NCBI GenBank assembly: GCA_016758965.1
Contig: JAEPRB010000163.1
Span: 1 to 64,000, forward strand
Length of the DNA: 64,000 nt
Reading direction: 5' to 3'
DNA from: Circinella minor
Taxonomy: Eukaryota > Mucoromycota > Mucoromycetes > Mucorales > Lichtheimiaceae
A program made the position numbers and the translations under genes. Shown piece by piece: positions 36,433-50,200 of the stretch. A model generated the notes under the pieces. The model was not told the origin of the DNA. It saw nothing but the letters and a program-made list of their open reading frames with translations, and made no database searches. Each line of letters begins with the position of its first letter. The first letter of the stretch is position 1.

Positions 36433-38343
36433 ATGTCAACAAGAAACTCAACTTTACATAATTATGAATATATCGCTGCATGTTCTCATATACCAACATT
36501 TCCCAGGTACAATAACTTTAACAATTATTTATTGTACATGACGAACGAATGGATGTGTAATAATTATTATTATTATTATTATTATTACTATTATAACTTT
36601 AGTCGGTTTTCATTAGCGATAAGACAACAACCAGTTCAAACTCGTCAAAGTACAACAAGTGAACGAGATCGACGGCCTGTAGATCCACCGCCTATTTTAC
36701 AAATCAAATTAGTAGATGCAACGCTTCGAGAAACACAGTAATTTATCGAAAATGCTTTCATTATTGTATTTTTCACCAAACGCAATAATGCTTATTTATT
36801 TATTTTTTAGGGATTTCCTGCAAAATCCATACTTTTTTATGGGTGCAAGTTTGGTTCGTGCAGAGTCATCAGATAAAAATAATACATGCCTCAGTGGACT
36901 TGCAGGACAAACAGTTTCATCCATGTATAAATTGAAAGATTACGATAATAATGGTACATTTACAATTTTATATGTATTTCATATGCATGTTGTCACCCTT
37001 TCAGTACTAAAACTGCATAACACATGTTAACTTTGTGACATGGTTGCTATATATAGATGGAGGATTTTTCGTTTTTGGCGATTTATCAGTTCGAATTGAA
37101 GGACGCTATCGCTTAAGATTTACTTTATTTGAAATAACAACGTATGTAGAAAGAAAGAAAAAAAACAGTTATCCTAATTGTCTGTTACATATTACAGTAA
37201 TTGACAGTGGAGTAAGAGCTGATAGTCAAAGATAAAGGACGAATATAAATATATATATACTAATGAATAGTATATATTACTCTATATAAAAACAGACAGG
37301 GCGCTATCAACTTAAAATCCATTTATTCTGATACTTTTTCAGTATATTCTGCAAAAACATTCCCAGGAATGCTTGAATCCACTTTTCTTTCGAGAACATT
37401 TTCTGATCAAGGCGTACGATTACGAATTCGTAAAGAACATCGTGTACAAATGTAAGAAAATCTTCAGCTTATTTATCCATATCAATTATGTTGCCTATAA
37501 AGATGACAATAAAAATTTAAAAATTAAGCACTACTTCTGCCATAATATATATATAGGGCTGGATCACGAAAACGTAAAATATCAACTGCACAAGATGATA
37601 ATGATACTGTGAGCAGCGAGAACAGCAGTGTAGGAAGAAGGGAGAAATCGTCTTATAATATTTCACCTAATGCTACTACATCTGTTGCCTGGTATTGGCC
37701 GCCATCTAACTCACTATCCCAACAGCAGCAGCAGCGTCCACCACCTCCAATGGTATCTATTCATTTACAGCAGCATCATTATTACCCTCATCACCCGTAT
37801 GTCAGCAACAAAGTTAATATAAGCCCACCTGACTATCATCCCCATATATCTTCATCACCACCGTTTTCTGCTTCATCAATCAATAAGTCATCTCGACGAT
37901 TAACTATGGATATGACCTCATTAGCATCATTTCAAAATTCATTCACACGGCGATCTCGGTCGGTTTCTTTTCATCATAACGCAACACTGCCATTGAATGA
38001 TCAAAAGCACACAGCAGAACAGTATAACGGAATATCTATAACTCCACAATCTGGTGGTATCCGTTTACCGCCTATTCGAAATATCATAAGCACAGGTGAT
38101 CCGAATCATAATAATAAAGATATTGGAGAAGTAGATGCAGCTGTTGCTATGATACAGCTTGCTTCATCACCACAGCAACAACTATCCTCTCAAACAACAG
38201 CAACCACAGCTTTAACTAACACTAGAGCTATGGTTATTCATCCATCTGCTCATCAGCATAAGCATTATTACCATCACCATTATCACTCTACAACAAATCC
38301 ATCCTCTAGAAAGACTCAAACAAAAAAATCAACTGTATGGTAA
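36433..38343 (+). CDS. Velvet-domain developmental regulator
   Basis: Six exons (36433-36506, 36603-36737, 36811-36953, 37057-37141, 37296-37451, 37557-38343) give 459 residues. Velvet factors are fungal DNA-binding regulators of development and secondary metabolism. The domain is clear: [12 protein letters not shown], then [69 protein letters not shown] and [14 protein letters not shown] basic patch SRKRK follows, then a long Gln/His/Ser-rich tail. Intron 1 (36507-36602) is 96 nt with no stop, so if kept it would add 32 residues including a Tyr run. The fourth intron was placed with donor GTATGT and acceptor at 37295 because this joins FEIT to the VYSAK block in frame; it contains a TACTAAT branch-like site. 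This junction is the least certain. Confidence 0.85.
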
Positions 38344-38715
38344 AAAAAAAAAAAAAAAAAACAAGAAATCTGCTGGTCCAGACCAAACATTTTCTTGCAT
38401 AATTATGCATAGATCATACTTTCATTTTTCTCTCTTTTAAGTATAAACATAAGATATATAATATGATTCTTACGTATTCCCCCAAGTCCTTCTCCCTTCT
38501 CCTCCATAGTTTATATAAGATATAGTTTTTTTTATACGCTCTACATAACATTTTAACCAACATCATCTGTCTCATTTCTTTGTTTACTATATTCTATGTT
38601 TATTTCCTTCTTCATTTTTTTCTAGCCTTATATGTTACATATATATAATTTATTATTTTTCTTATTCATTTTTTGCTGTCCGATTATATATATACACATT
38701 TTATATGCCTCTTCT
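38344..38715. other. Convergent 3' spacer
   Basis: Lies between the stop codons of the velvet gene (+) and the EngB-type GTPase (-). An 18-base A run starts directly at the velvet stop codon. The rest is T-rich and probably holds both 3' untranslated regions. Nothing else was seen. Confidence 0.6.
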
Positions 38716-39952
<1,237 letters not shown>

Positions 39953-40102
39953 TGTTTTTTTTTCGGTGTCGATCAAATATAAACAGTTGTAAAAAAATAA
40001 AAAAAAAAGATCCCGAATACGAACGGACCGGTTGTATATAAATATTATATTTATTTTTTGTTTCGCGACAAAATCAATGAAAAATACTATGAAAACGTAG
40101 AA
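39953..40102. promoter_or_regulatory. Shared divergent promoter of two mitochondrial GTPase genes
   Basis: Only 150 bp separate the ATG of the EngB-type gene (39952, minus) from that of the MnmE-type gene (40103, plus). Both promoters and leaders must overlap here. The sequence has A/T runs and a GC-richer segment CGAACGGACCGG at about 40020-40031. Co-regulation is an inference from the spacing. Confidence 0.55.
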
Positions 40103-41769
40103 ATGCATAAACACTATTCTTTACCAAAAATATTAGGACGACAATCTTATAGCACCATTTATGCACTTTCAAGTGCACCTGGAAAAGCAGGTGTTGCAGT
40201 TATTCGTATCTCAGGATCACAAGCTAAACAAGCTTTAAATACCACAGTTCAAGGCACCTTGAAACCACGTCAAGCATATTTTCGTCGCATTAGACATCCA
40301 GTAACAAAAACTTTGTTAGATCGTGGTCTTGTCTTTTGGTTTCCGGGTCCACATAGCTTTACTGGTGAAGATTCTGTTGAATTCCATGTCCATGGAGGCA
40401 ATGCTGTTGTTAAAAGTGTATTGGAAGCATTAGGATCGCTTGATAAATTTCGTTTAGCAGAACAAGGCGAATTTTCCAGACGAGCATTTGATAATGATAA
40501 ATTGGATCTAACTGAAATTGAAGGGCTAGCGGATTTATTGAATGCAGAGACAGAAGCTCAACGACAATTGGCATTAAGGCAAGCAGAAGGTGGATTACGG
40601 AAGCCTTATGAAGAATGGCGAAATAAGATTATAAAGTGTATGGCTACAACTGAAGCAGTTATTGATTTTGGAGAAGATGAGCATATTGAGGATGGGGTAT
40701 TGGATGAAGGTAAAGTAGTTGTAATATATGTATATATAATATCTGGAATGTATTTTATTATGTGTTTAATTATGAAATGATGAATAATAAAATATAGTCT
40801 TGGAAAATGTCATTGAGCTAAAGGACGCAATACAAAATCATTTAAATGATAGTCGAGTTGGTGAAATAGTTCGAAGTGGTGTACGTGTGGCGATTGTTGG
40901 ACCACCTAATGCTGGAAAAAGCACTTTGCTTAACTTGTTAGGTAATCAAGTATTTGATATGATGAGTGATAAATATTTTTATATATGTTGAGTTACTAAA
41001 AATCTAGTTTTATATAGCTAAAAGAGAAGCAGCCATTGTATCAGATCGACCTGGTACGACACGGGACATTGTCGAAGTAACATTAAACTTGGGTGGATAC
41101 CCCGTTGTTATAAGTGATACTGCTGGTTTACGAACATCCGATGATGTTATTGAAATGGAAGGTGTAAAACGAGCCATATCACGGTAACCAATAGCTCTCT
41201 TTTTTCTTTTACATTATAAAAGTAAAAAAAAAAAAAGTATCAATACTATTATATTGACACAAGTATTACGCTGTAGGATGGATTTGGCCGATATTAAAAT
41301 ATGCTTACTACCATCAACAGAAAATGAAATCGATCCTATCGTTCAGCAAGTTCTGGATTCAAATACCTTTGTACTATTAACCAAACAAGATTTAGCTAAT
41401 ACGACGACGACAAAATCAACTACCATCATGGATCAACTACATCAAGCTGGCGTCAAAAAAGTATGGACATTGAGTTGCAAGACAGGACAAGGGGTCGATA
41501 AATTTTTAGATGATATGATTGGTGTTTTGAAACACACTTTTGATGATGCACTAGCGAGCCCAGCTTTAATTACTCAAGCACGTCATCGACAACATTTACA
41601 AGACTGTGTAGTTGCTTTGGGACAATATTTAGAATTGCCTCAAGATGAAGTAGTATTAGGTGCAGAAGAATTAAGGCACGCAGCCAATGCGTTAGGGAGA
41701 ATTACTGGACGTGTCGATGTAGAAGATGTTTTGGATGTATTATTTAGTCAGTTTTGTATTGGAAAATAG
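40103..41769 (+). CDS. MSS1: tRNA modification GTPase, MnmE/Mss1/GTPBP3 family
   Basis: Four exons (40103-40709, 40798-40941, 41018-41183, 41277-41769) give 469 residues. With its MnmG/Mto1 partner this enzyme makes the 5-carboxymethylaminomethyl-type modification at wobble uridine of mitochondrial tRNAs. The N-terminal folate-binding domain shows [19 protein letters not shown] and the conserved HVHGGNAVV. The embedded G domain has G1 GPPNAGKST (237-245), the K-loop region [10 protein letters not shown]3 DTAGLR and G4 TKQD. The C-terminus FCIGK, with the invariant catalytic Cys, is intact. The longer frame from 40058 opens with TTG, so ATG 40103 is preferred; the N-terminus is short but basic, consistent with mitochondrial import. 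Confidence 0.93.
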
Positions 41770-42032
41770 AGAACGAATAATGATTATAACGTGCACTGCA
41801 TCTTTTTTTTTTTTGAAGAGAAGATATGTATTATATATATGGTATTACATAGACAACATTTTATTTATGTGTAAAAAACAATAGAGATATAATAATAATA
41901 ATGGAATATGATAAAAAAACAAAAAGTACTGGCTTTTAACAAATCAGTATTCATTGATACCTAATATATAATAAAAGTAATAAATGGGAAAGAGCACTAT
42001 CTGTTGACTATAATGAGTTGTAACAAACATAT
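41770..42032. other. Convergent 3' spacer between MnmE-type and aldehyde dehydrogenase genes
   Basis: 263 bp between two stop codons on opposite strands. It holds the 3' untranslated regions only, with a ten-base T run at 41803-41812 and a TAA-repeat patch at about 41890. Confidence 0.6.
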
Positions 42033-44681
42033 TTAAAGTTTGCTATCTTGATTTGTTTTTCCAGAAGAAGAGAAAAAAATATTCCAAGCAGCACCAAATA
42101 CAGTAGAAATAGTCTTAATTTTAGCACCAGCAGCAGCAGGAAAACCAAAAACCATGACAGACATGAGCTGTTTCTTTGAATCAGTATATGGGGGATATCT
42201 TGCTTGATTAGCAGATTCAAGTGAAGTAGATTTGATCATAGTTGACCGTTCATGTGTGAATGTGTCAAACGATTTATCACCATGGTAACTTCCTATAATA
42301 ATATAAATATATTCATGCAACAAAGTTTAATTTCTTTTAAGTTTAAGAAAATAGCATAATCTATTTTTTGTAGCGTATGTAATACAAAATTGAACATTTA
42401 TAGAAAAAGAGAACGAGTGAAACTTACCCATGCCTGATGGACCGACACCACCAAATGGTAAAGACATTTCTTGCTATTATAAAATTACGTATAAAAAGTC
42501 AGTCTTACGCGTCATTTCTTAATTGAGTATAACAGGATACCATTATATGCTGTATATTTACCAGATGCATCAATGTATCATTGACTAATGTACCACCCGA
42601 GTTAGTCTTATCCATGACTAAGTGTGAAAAAATTAGTTAGTAAAGATCCTCTTGTGCTTTTATGTAGCACAGCATTAGTATAGCAAGATAATACTTACTG
42701 AAGTTATAATGTTCACTCTTGCCAGCAAAAATATACATAGCAAGTGGTTTATCCCTGTTGTTGTATATACCGAATTAATGTTTTTTTTTCTACAAATGAA
42801 CAACTCTTCATTTACTTTTTGAAGCAAAACTTAATAAAACTCACTTGCTATTGATAATATTCACGGCTTCATTTAAATCCTTTACAACGACGACTGGAAG
42901 AATAGGGCCTAACGTGAATGATAAAATCAGTAAATAAATAAGCAAAGTATTCATTTATTATGAAAACTATTGTATATGAAATAGTAGTACAATCCAGATA
43001 GTCTATTTGTGTGTGTTCTATATTCTGTATTACTATTTGTTTCTTTTTTCATATTATATACATACCAAAAATTTCATCTTGCATGAGATTTGGGTCATCT
43101 CCTTTGACAGGACTAACGATTGTGGGAGAGATAAAAAGATTTTCTCTATCTGTTTGACCACCTACCACGATCTTATTCCCTTCCGTACTCTCTAAAATTC
43201 TTTGAAGGCGATCAAATTGACGATGGTTTACGATACGACCATAGGATTGAGATTCTTGAGGGTTTTCACCGAAAAATTCCTTTACAGTCGTTTGGAATGC
43301 TTTTATTAGATCATCATGATTTTCTTGTGAGATGAGAACATAATCAGGTGCCACACATGTCTTTTTTTTAAAAAAAAACAATTAAAAAATTGCATGAGTA
43401 TAGATATTTTTGCATAAACGTAGAGTATTATATCAACAATTTTTTTTTAAAAAAAAAAAAATTACCTGGCCATTATTATAGAATTTACCCCATAAAAGAC
43501 GACGAGCAGTTAATTTAATGTCAGCAGAATCACAAACAATAGCTGGTGATTTTCCACCTAGCTCAAGTGTAACTGGCGTGAGATGTTTTGCAGCAGCAGA
43601 CATAACAATTCTTCCTACTGCACCGTTACCAGTATAAAAGATATGATCAAACTTTTCCTCTATAGGAAAGAAAATTATTATAAATGGTGATTAGATTGAA
43701 TACCAAGAAGAATAAAAAGTTCACACATCTCATAACAGATTATTTACAAATTAGGAAAAAAGAGTATTACCTAACAGCGCTGTTGTCCCAGTAACTCCGG
43801 CGTTAACAATCGTGTATGCACGAGGATCCAAGTACTTTGGTAATGCTTTTGCAACAAGTTCATTGGTTGCTTCAGCTACTTCAGATGGTTTAATAACTGC
43901 ACAATTACCAGCTGCAATAGCACCAACAACAGGTAAAAGTAACAAATGAATCTAGTAGAAATAATGTAGTGACGAATAAATAAGAGTGTTTATATAGAGA
44001 TTGTGAAAAAGAAGAGGAAAATATATACGAACTGGATAATTCCATGCACCTAATTTAATAAAGATTCCCGTCAGCAAAACCAGTAGTAATAAGTTTAAAA
44101 TAAAAATACTTAAGAGCAATTACCAATGATTAAGGCAACACCCTTTGGTTCTTTACGAATATAAGTTTTATCAGACGCGTTCAAACCGAATCGTTTTTTG
44201 GTATGAGTTGGCTTTGTCAAACGTTCAAGATTCTTTTATTCATTCCCAAATGATCTAAATTAGAGTTATTTTTTCCTTTTGATGACAATGACAATTGTAA
44301 TATGTATACTAAAAAAAAAATAGTAAATGTACCACTTCTAAATTACCTTAATCATGTACTTGCATTCATCTACAACAGGTGCAACTTCTGCGGTTATTGA
44401 TTCGATAGAAGGTTTATGTAAATCCTTATATAAGGCTTCTTCTATTTCCTTTGTATTTTCATCAAAGAACTGAATCAGTTTTTGTAACTGCTGCTTACGA
44501 AAAATCAAATCCTTGGTGATACCTTTATTGTATGATTTAAAATGAAGATTAGCATGAATATTTATAACGATACAAAAGGCAAACGAAATAATTTATACGA
44601 CAATAACAAACCTTCATCAAAATTCTTTTTCAATTCTTGAACAATACCAGGAATATTTTCAACAGGAGTAAATTGAACCAT
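42033..44681 (-). CDS. Class 3 fatty aldehyde dehydrogenase with peroxisomal signal
   Basis: Twelve exons were traced (44681-44612, 44522-44347, 44232-44124, 44049-44033, 43951-43771, 43659-43466, 43360-43066, 42908-42845, 42754-42699, 42617-42562, 42473-42428, 42292-42033), summing to 507 residues. The enzyme oxidises long-chain aldehydes to fatty acids with NAD(P). Landmarks are WNYP before the Rossmann-like region, [19 protein letters not shown], catalytic Glu217 in LELGGKSP, catalytic Cys251 in NGQTCVAPDY and [23 protein letters not shown] marks the class 3 family. The protein ends in SKL, a consensus PTS1 peroxisomal signal, after a partly hydrophobic C-terminal segment. Exon 4 is only 17 nt and uses donor GTTCGT; it is required to keep WNYP and the frame. 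The function is probably fatty aldehyde disposal during alkane or lipid use. Confidence 0.92.
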
Positions 44682-45810
44682 GATAAATTTGTGGAAAAAA
44701 AAAAAACAAATAGAAAGAAAGTGTTAGTATAATACCTTTCAAAATTTTTGTTAAATCTTAATTATTCCTCTCCGCATTGTTGGGCCTCTTGTGAAACGTC
44801 GATCCTCTTTTTTTTTATGGTGAGTTCCCCCCCCCATTCATCATGTTATAAAGAAGTTTAAACAGGTTTAGTACTATTTACCTGTTGTTTGTTGTTTCTA
44901 GTATAACTATTATTACGACTATTTTTTTTATATATTATCATGCGACTATTTCACTTTCAGAAACATATATAAACGAGAAAATAAATTTATTGTGTTTTTT
45001 GCTGTTAATTTTATTTTATTTTTTGAAAAAGAGAAATAAAATTTTCCACGCTTTTATCTAACAAAGCATTTTAAAGCAGTGTAAAAACATAACTTCTTCA
45101 ATCAGGTCGTCAGGATAAATTAGAGTCAGATAATAACGTTCCTTATTCCTTTTCCCAATACAAACATAATCTCCCTTTCATTTCTTCTTTGCTTTTTTTA
45201 ACCAATTTCATAAATATAAATAGGTAAAATAAGAATTACCTTTTTTGAGTATATAGCGCTTTATATAAGCAGTTATATATTTTTATATATAATCAGATTC
45301 GTGCCTAAATGATTCTACCTAATATTTAATACAGCTGAGGTGAATTAAGAAATTTGGCAACTGGGAAATATATCATCCATTGATGGTTACACATATCTTG
45401 CAGCAAAACCAAAACTTTTTCCAAAACGAAATTGAAGTACTGTATAATGGTTTTCACATATGCACAAATATATACATTAATTATACAGTGAGTTTTTCTT
45501 TTAAGTTACTAACTTATCGTACATGAAGAAAAACAACAAAGATAAAGGCAAGTACCACTTTTTCTTTCTACATCTCAAACATATCAAAAACTAAATATTA
45601 AAACTAATACAGAAGCAACAATAAAATACATGATCTTTTCCTCTTTGAAAAAGTAGATTACATTGAAAAAAAGGTGATATACATGCTAGCTTTCGTTGAT
45701 CCCTTGTATTGCCACATAAAATCAAAACAAACAAGCAGAGAAACAAATAAAAAGCACATATATATAAGTTATTATTATTATTATTATTACTATTATACTA
45801 ATTATATTGA
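44682..45810. other. Intergenic region upstream of aldehyde dehydrogenase
   Basis: Contains the aldehyde dehydrogenase promoter (minus strand) and the 3' end of the next minus-strand gene. A GC-richer segment lies at 44768-44810 and a nine-base C run at 44827-44836, roughly 90-150 bp from the start codon. TTA/ATT triplet repeats lie at 45770-45795. No gene was seen. Confidence 0.5.
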
Positions 45811-47202
45811 CTAATAATCTCCTGCTTTTAAAGCATAAACAGGTCGATTACCCGGATGTTCCCCGTTTACCCATAATTGGTCACCTTGTTTACGATAACT
45901 AAGATCTTCGGCTCCACGCCACAAAACATCTGCATGTTCTGTGGGCTCATCTTGTTCTCCGGCAACCCAAGTAAAAAGGTGACCGAATCCCAAAGCACGA
46001 GAACATGAAAAATAATATTTAGATCTGTTATTCGGCGTAGTGATTGAAGCAACACCTTGTGTTGAAGTCAAAAAAGAATTGAACATTTCAATGGCAGGTG
46101 AGGTAGTTCCAGATGAATGGACAGGGAGTCGTGTTTCAGAGTCAATTTGAAATCTGGCAACGCGGCTTGACGCACCAGTAGAATCATATTCACCAACCAA
46201 AAATGTATCTGGTGTAGTTGTACGATCAAGAGACATAAAGGAAAATCGAAATCCATCAGCAAGATAGTGGCTATATATAAAGTATACATAATAAAAAAAA
46301 TATAGTATTACGTGAATTTTTGCTATTAAATATACACTTGCAACAATCAAGAAAAATATTTTTTATACATAACAGCTTACCCTGATTGAGGAATTACATA
46401 TCTAGAATAACCAGTAATTAAAAGACATATATTAATAACGTCAGTCAATACCGTTTGTATAGACAAATCAACTAATTATTTTTCTTTTCTTTCTAATTAT
46501 AAATATTGATATATAGAATTACCTGTAATTATATGCTTCAAAACGCCCTGCGCCAACATGACCAATGCCATCGCCAATCGAAACCTCATAAATATGACGC
46601 AAATCAAATATTCTAATACCTTTCTTTGTATCAACGACATAGAGATTGTAGCCATACCACATAATACCACCAGCATGGATTTTGGTTGTATGGAAAGAAG
46701 GAATTTCGCCATCATCTGGAACAACCAAAAGAGCATTACGATACGACATTGTGGATTTGTCAATAAAAGAGATACGTACACCTTTATTTCCAGCGCTTGA
46801 TGTAGGACGTAAATGATCATACCAGGAAATCAAAATTATATCATTTCCTTCGTATAATCCGTCATCGTAGGCATCTGAAGATGTCGTTGTACCTTGTGGA
46901 TACCATAATAATGTGCCTACATCATTATAGCCATCACGTTTTTCCCATGTAAATGCTTCAACAAAGTTATCTGGACCATCGAACGGTGGATTTTGATGGT
47001 TGGTATTATTTAACACGGTAGCTACGGAAACAATAGGCAATGCATCATCAAGTTTTGTAATAATGTCACTGTAATAACCAGGTTTTCCTTCTAGTTTAAG
47101 AGAAGATGGATCTAGTTCTTCAACAGGTACAGCATTCACTTGCTGGTCTTGTGCTGTCAATAAATAATAACCCGCTAACAAAGCAAACAGCAATTTCTGC
47201 AT
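45811..47202 (-). CDS. Secreted protein of unknown family, probable beta-propeller
   Basis: Three exons (47202-46523, 46401-46381, 46270-45811) give 386 residues. A clear signal peptide covers about residues 1-25 (LLFALLAGYYLLTA, then NAVP). I do not recognise the family. The body is rich in aromatic beta-strand segments: DVGTLLWYPQGTTTS, ILISWYDHLRP, GGIMWYGYNLYVVDTKKG, IRIFDLRHIYEV, DTFLVGEYDS and the closing RPVYALKAGDY. Repeated blocks of this kind, with Asp at turns, suggest a beta-propeller, but blade number cannot be set by eye. The middle exon is only 21 nt and codes for YVIPQSG with split codons at both ends; skipping it would keep the frame and lose seven residues. There is no membrane span besides the signal. 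Confidence 0.75.
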
Positions 47203-50200
47203 GATGGATATTGTTTTTGTTCTTTTCTTTTTATTGAGAATATACTAACAGATAGAACGTGCGAAAAAAAAGAAAAGTATGTAAAGAAACCAAAATATAA
47301 ATGGTATTGGTTTTGTTTTATTATTGTTATTGGGATACCATTATATATAAGTAAATGTATTTCAGTGTTTTAGGTTGTGGGATCGTATGAACTTTTTTCG
47401 GCGAATAGATTGATATTTGTCCTACGTACCTCTGAAATTTTCCATTGATTCTTCTAATCGTCAGACTGTGTTTATATTATTTTTTTGCAGACAATTTTAT
47501 ATATTACATATATACTATCACAATATTTTATATTGTAAAAAAGTATCCCTTTATACGTACAAAAAGAAAGGCAGAGATAATCAATTAATCTTCATAAATT
47601 GTGCGTCATGTATATCCTTTTTTCATTCATTGGCTACAGTTTTTGTTGAACTAATTTTCTGTCAAACAAAGTACGTATCTTTATTCTACGTAATGAAAAT
47701 TATGCGTATACGTACGTAAGGCTCGTACAATCGGGGTAAGATGAAGTAGCAAACCAGATCGCGGGAAAAGTATCACATGGACACCAAAGAAAATATTACC
47801 GCGCTGCAGCATTTTCAAAAAAAAAAATGTCACCGCATGCTTATTCTTAAGACAGTTGATTTATCAATTGTCAATGAATAACGGTGTTATTTGTTAATTA
47901 CCTACGTTTATAATTTAAAACATGATTTTATTTAACTAACAGCACTGCTCGTGTGAGTTAAATGAAATATGCTTATTACTAGTATATATACATTAGATAT
48001 TCATAGACGGTTTTTAGAACTTCTTTATCTCCATTGTCGTTTCACAATATCTTGAAAGGAAGAAACTTCCTATTAAGTATAATATTACACACCAGAACGT
48101 TGCTGTTGGTAGCTGTGTTACATTTGATTTCTCGTTCTTACAGTTTTTTTGTGTTTGCGAATGTTAACACTATAATGAGGATCATTCTTGAGTGTCGCCA
48201 AAAAAAAATTAAACTCTTATTTTCCCATAGCTTTTTGGGAATATATAATAAATAACTAAAATCATGATGTTAATCATTATTGGTTGCCTTCTCATACATG
48301 AACACCAGGGTATACTAACTATTTTAAAAAAAATCTGACAATAAAGGTTTCTAAAAACTAAAATATATATAGATGTCTATGTTGCTACCAACGTACAGTC
48401 AGAGTGATAATAATAGCTATGAGATTTGTAAAAAGAAAGAATCAAATACATCTAGACACTCTAAGAGATTACATTTACACTATGCTACGTACTTTTCAAA
48501 AACTTTTTTTTGGACTACGTAAAAACATTGTTACAAATCTTGTTACAATTAGACCTGTGATGTAAAATATCTCAGCGGTTTTGGGTATACGTATGAGAAT
48601 CTAAATCAATGTCTAGAATGTCATTCAACTCCTCGATTATCAATACTATCTTCAATAATTATTTGTAATATTAGTAACAAAAAAAATTGTAAACAATTTT
48701 ACTGAGCATCATGCACATAGCTAGAATAAAAAAAACACTTTTAGTACTTTTTCTTTTTTTGTAATCCTTTTTTTACGTAGTGTACTTGTAATAATCGGGA
48801 ATATGTATTGAACAACTAAATATACACCATTACTATCTAATGGTACCTAAAATACAAGTAAATTTTATTATAGTGCGATGATGTTACAACATTCGTATAA
48901 TTTATATATTAAGTGAAATACCATTCCACATTACTTCCAATTTAAGAAGCTAATTTATTCATTATAGCAATACAAAGCAGAGACTTCTCCCTTTTCCAAG
49001 CCTAAATGACTAGGGCAGTACAATTTTTGTTGTTGTTGCCAGTATAAAAAACATTGAGAGTTATATTGGATTTTTTACAATATATAAAGTTAATCACTTG
49101 AAATCAACCCAACTTTTTTGTTTTGTCTTCATCGATGAAGCTTTATGATTTAAAGTAGCTTGAAACTGGATACCATCATAGAAGTCTCTAAAGGAAGTTG
49201 ATAATTCGTAATGTTCGAGATTGGTCATATTAACATTGGTGGTGTTTGCTATTTGCTGGTTACTATCAATAAGTAAATAAATTACCTTGGCTTGAAATGT
49301 TGCTGGTTAATTTGTATATATAAATCCCCAGTCAGTTTTTGCGTGTCAATAAAACGGTGCCCCATTTTCTTTTGAATGCCATTGATAAATGTAAATTACC
49401 ACCGTTGACATCAAAGCAGCAGTTACATGATCCGTGCTGTTTTTCAGAGAGGATGTATATGATGCTCCATAGCCAAATAAAAGATTCAGTGCTGTTATTG
49501 CTATCCCACTACGGGGAATTTCTCGACTGCTAATCTACGACCAGGAACGGGGAATCTATTTTTGCGGGAAATCTCTATTTTTGACAATTTTGGAGATTTG
49601 CAGTTGCAAAGCTTGTAGATATATCCCGTTCCATGTCGTAGATTTCTCGTAGCTTTAAGTAAATGCGTTTGATCTACTGTCCATATTATTTGCATCATCA
49701 TACTACATTTTTACTACTAATAATAAATGATCATAAAATAAAAAAACATTAATCATCAAACAACCATATATATTTTATTTACAATGAAGTAACAAATTTC
49801 ATTTTTCATTAATTATATACTGCCACTATTATATTCCAATACCATGAAAATAATATATTGGTACGAGCATTGGTTTGATTTGTTTATTATTAAAATTTAT
49901 AAGTTCCCTATCTATAATTACAAGCGACCATAATGAGAGTAAAGAAATATACTAAAGAAATATATGTTTTTCTATTGAATTAAATAGACGGGCTCAACAA
50001 TTTTCTGTAAATTGAGCGCGGTACCTATTATCCCGGCTTTATATCTGTCTGTGGTAATTTTATTGTAATATAACATAATAATCAATATCATTGAATTATT
50101 GTGATATTTTGTCAGTTTACGATAGCGATATTATACAAACAAATATGTACTTTTGTTATGATATTCATTTCGGGTTTATTCTATTATCACAATTACTTTA

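Noticed and set aside
36507..36602. Poly-tyrosine stretch as part of the velvet protein
   Set aside because: The Tyr codons come from a TAT repeat bounded by a splice donor and acceptor. Velvet proteins have no such run, so it was treated as an intron and reported as a possible retained intron only.
37142..37235. Continuation of the velvet frame ending in SGVRADSQR
   Set aside because: Reading through skips the [10 protein letters not shown] block that follows in every velvet domain. A GTATGT donor and a matching acceptor at 37295 join FEIT to that block in frame.
46497..46820. Overlapping minus-strand frames inside the secreted unknown gene
   Set aside because: They are out-of-frame shadows of the signal-peptide exon, with no start context or domain.
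49339..49533. 64-codon open frame near the foldback
   Set aside because: It starts without ATG and has no recognisable family. Part of it overlaps the inverted-repeat zone.
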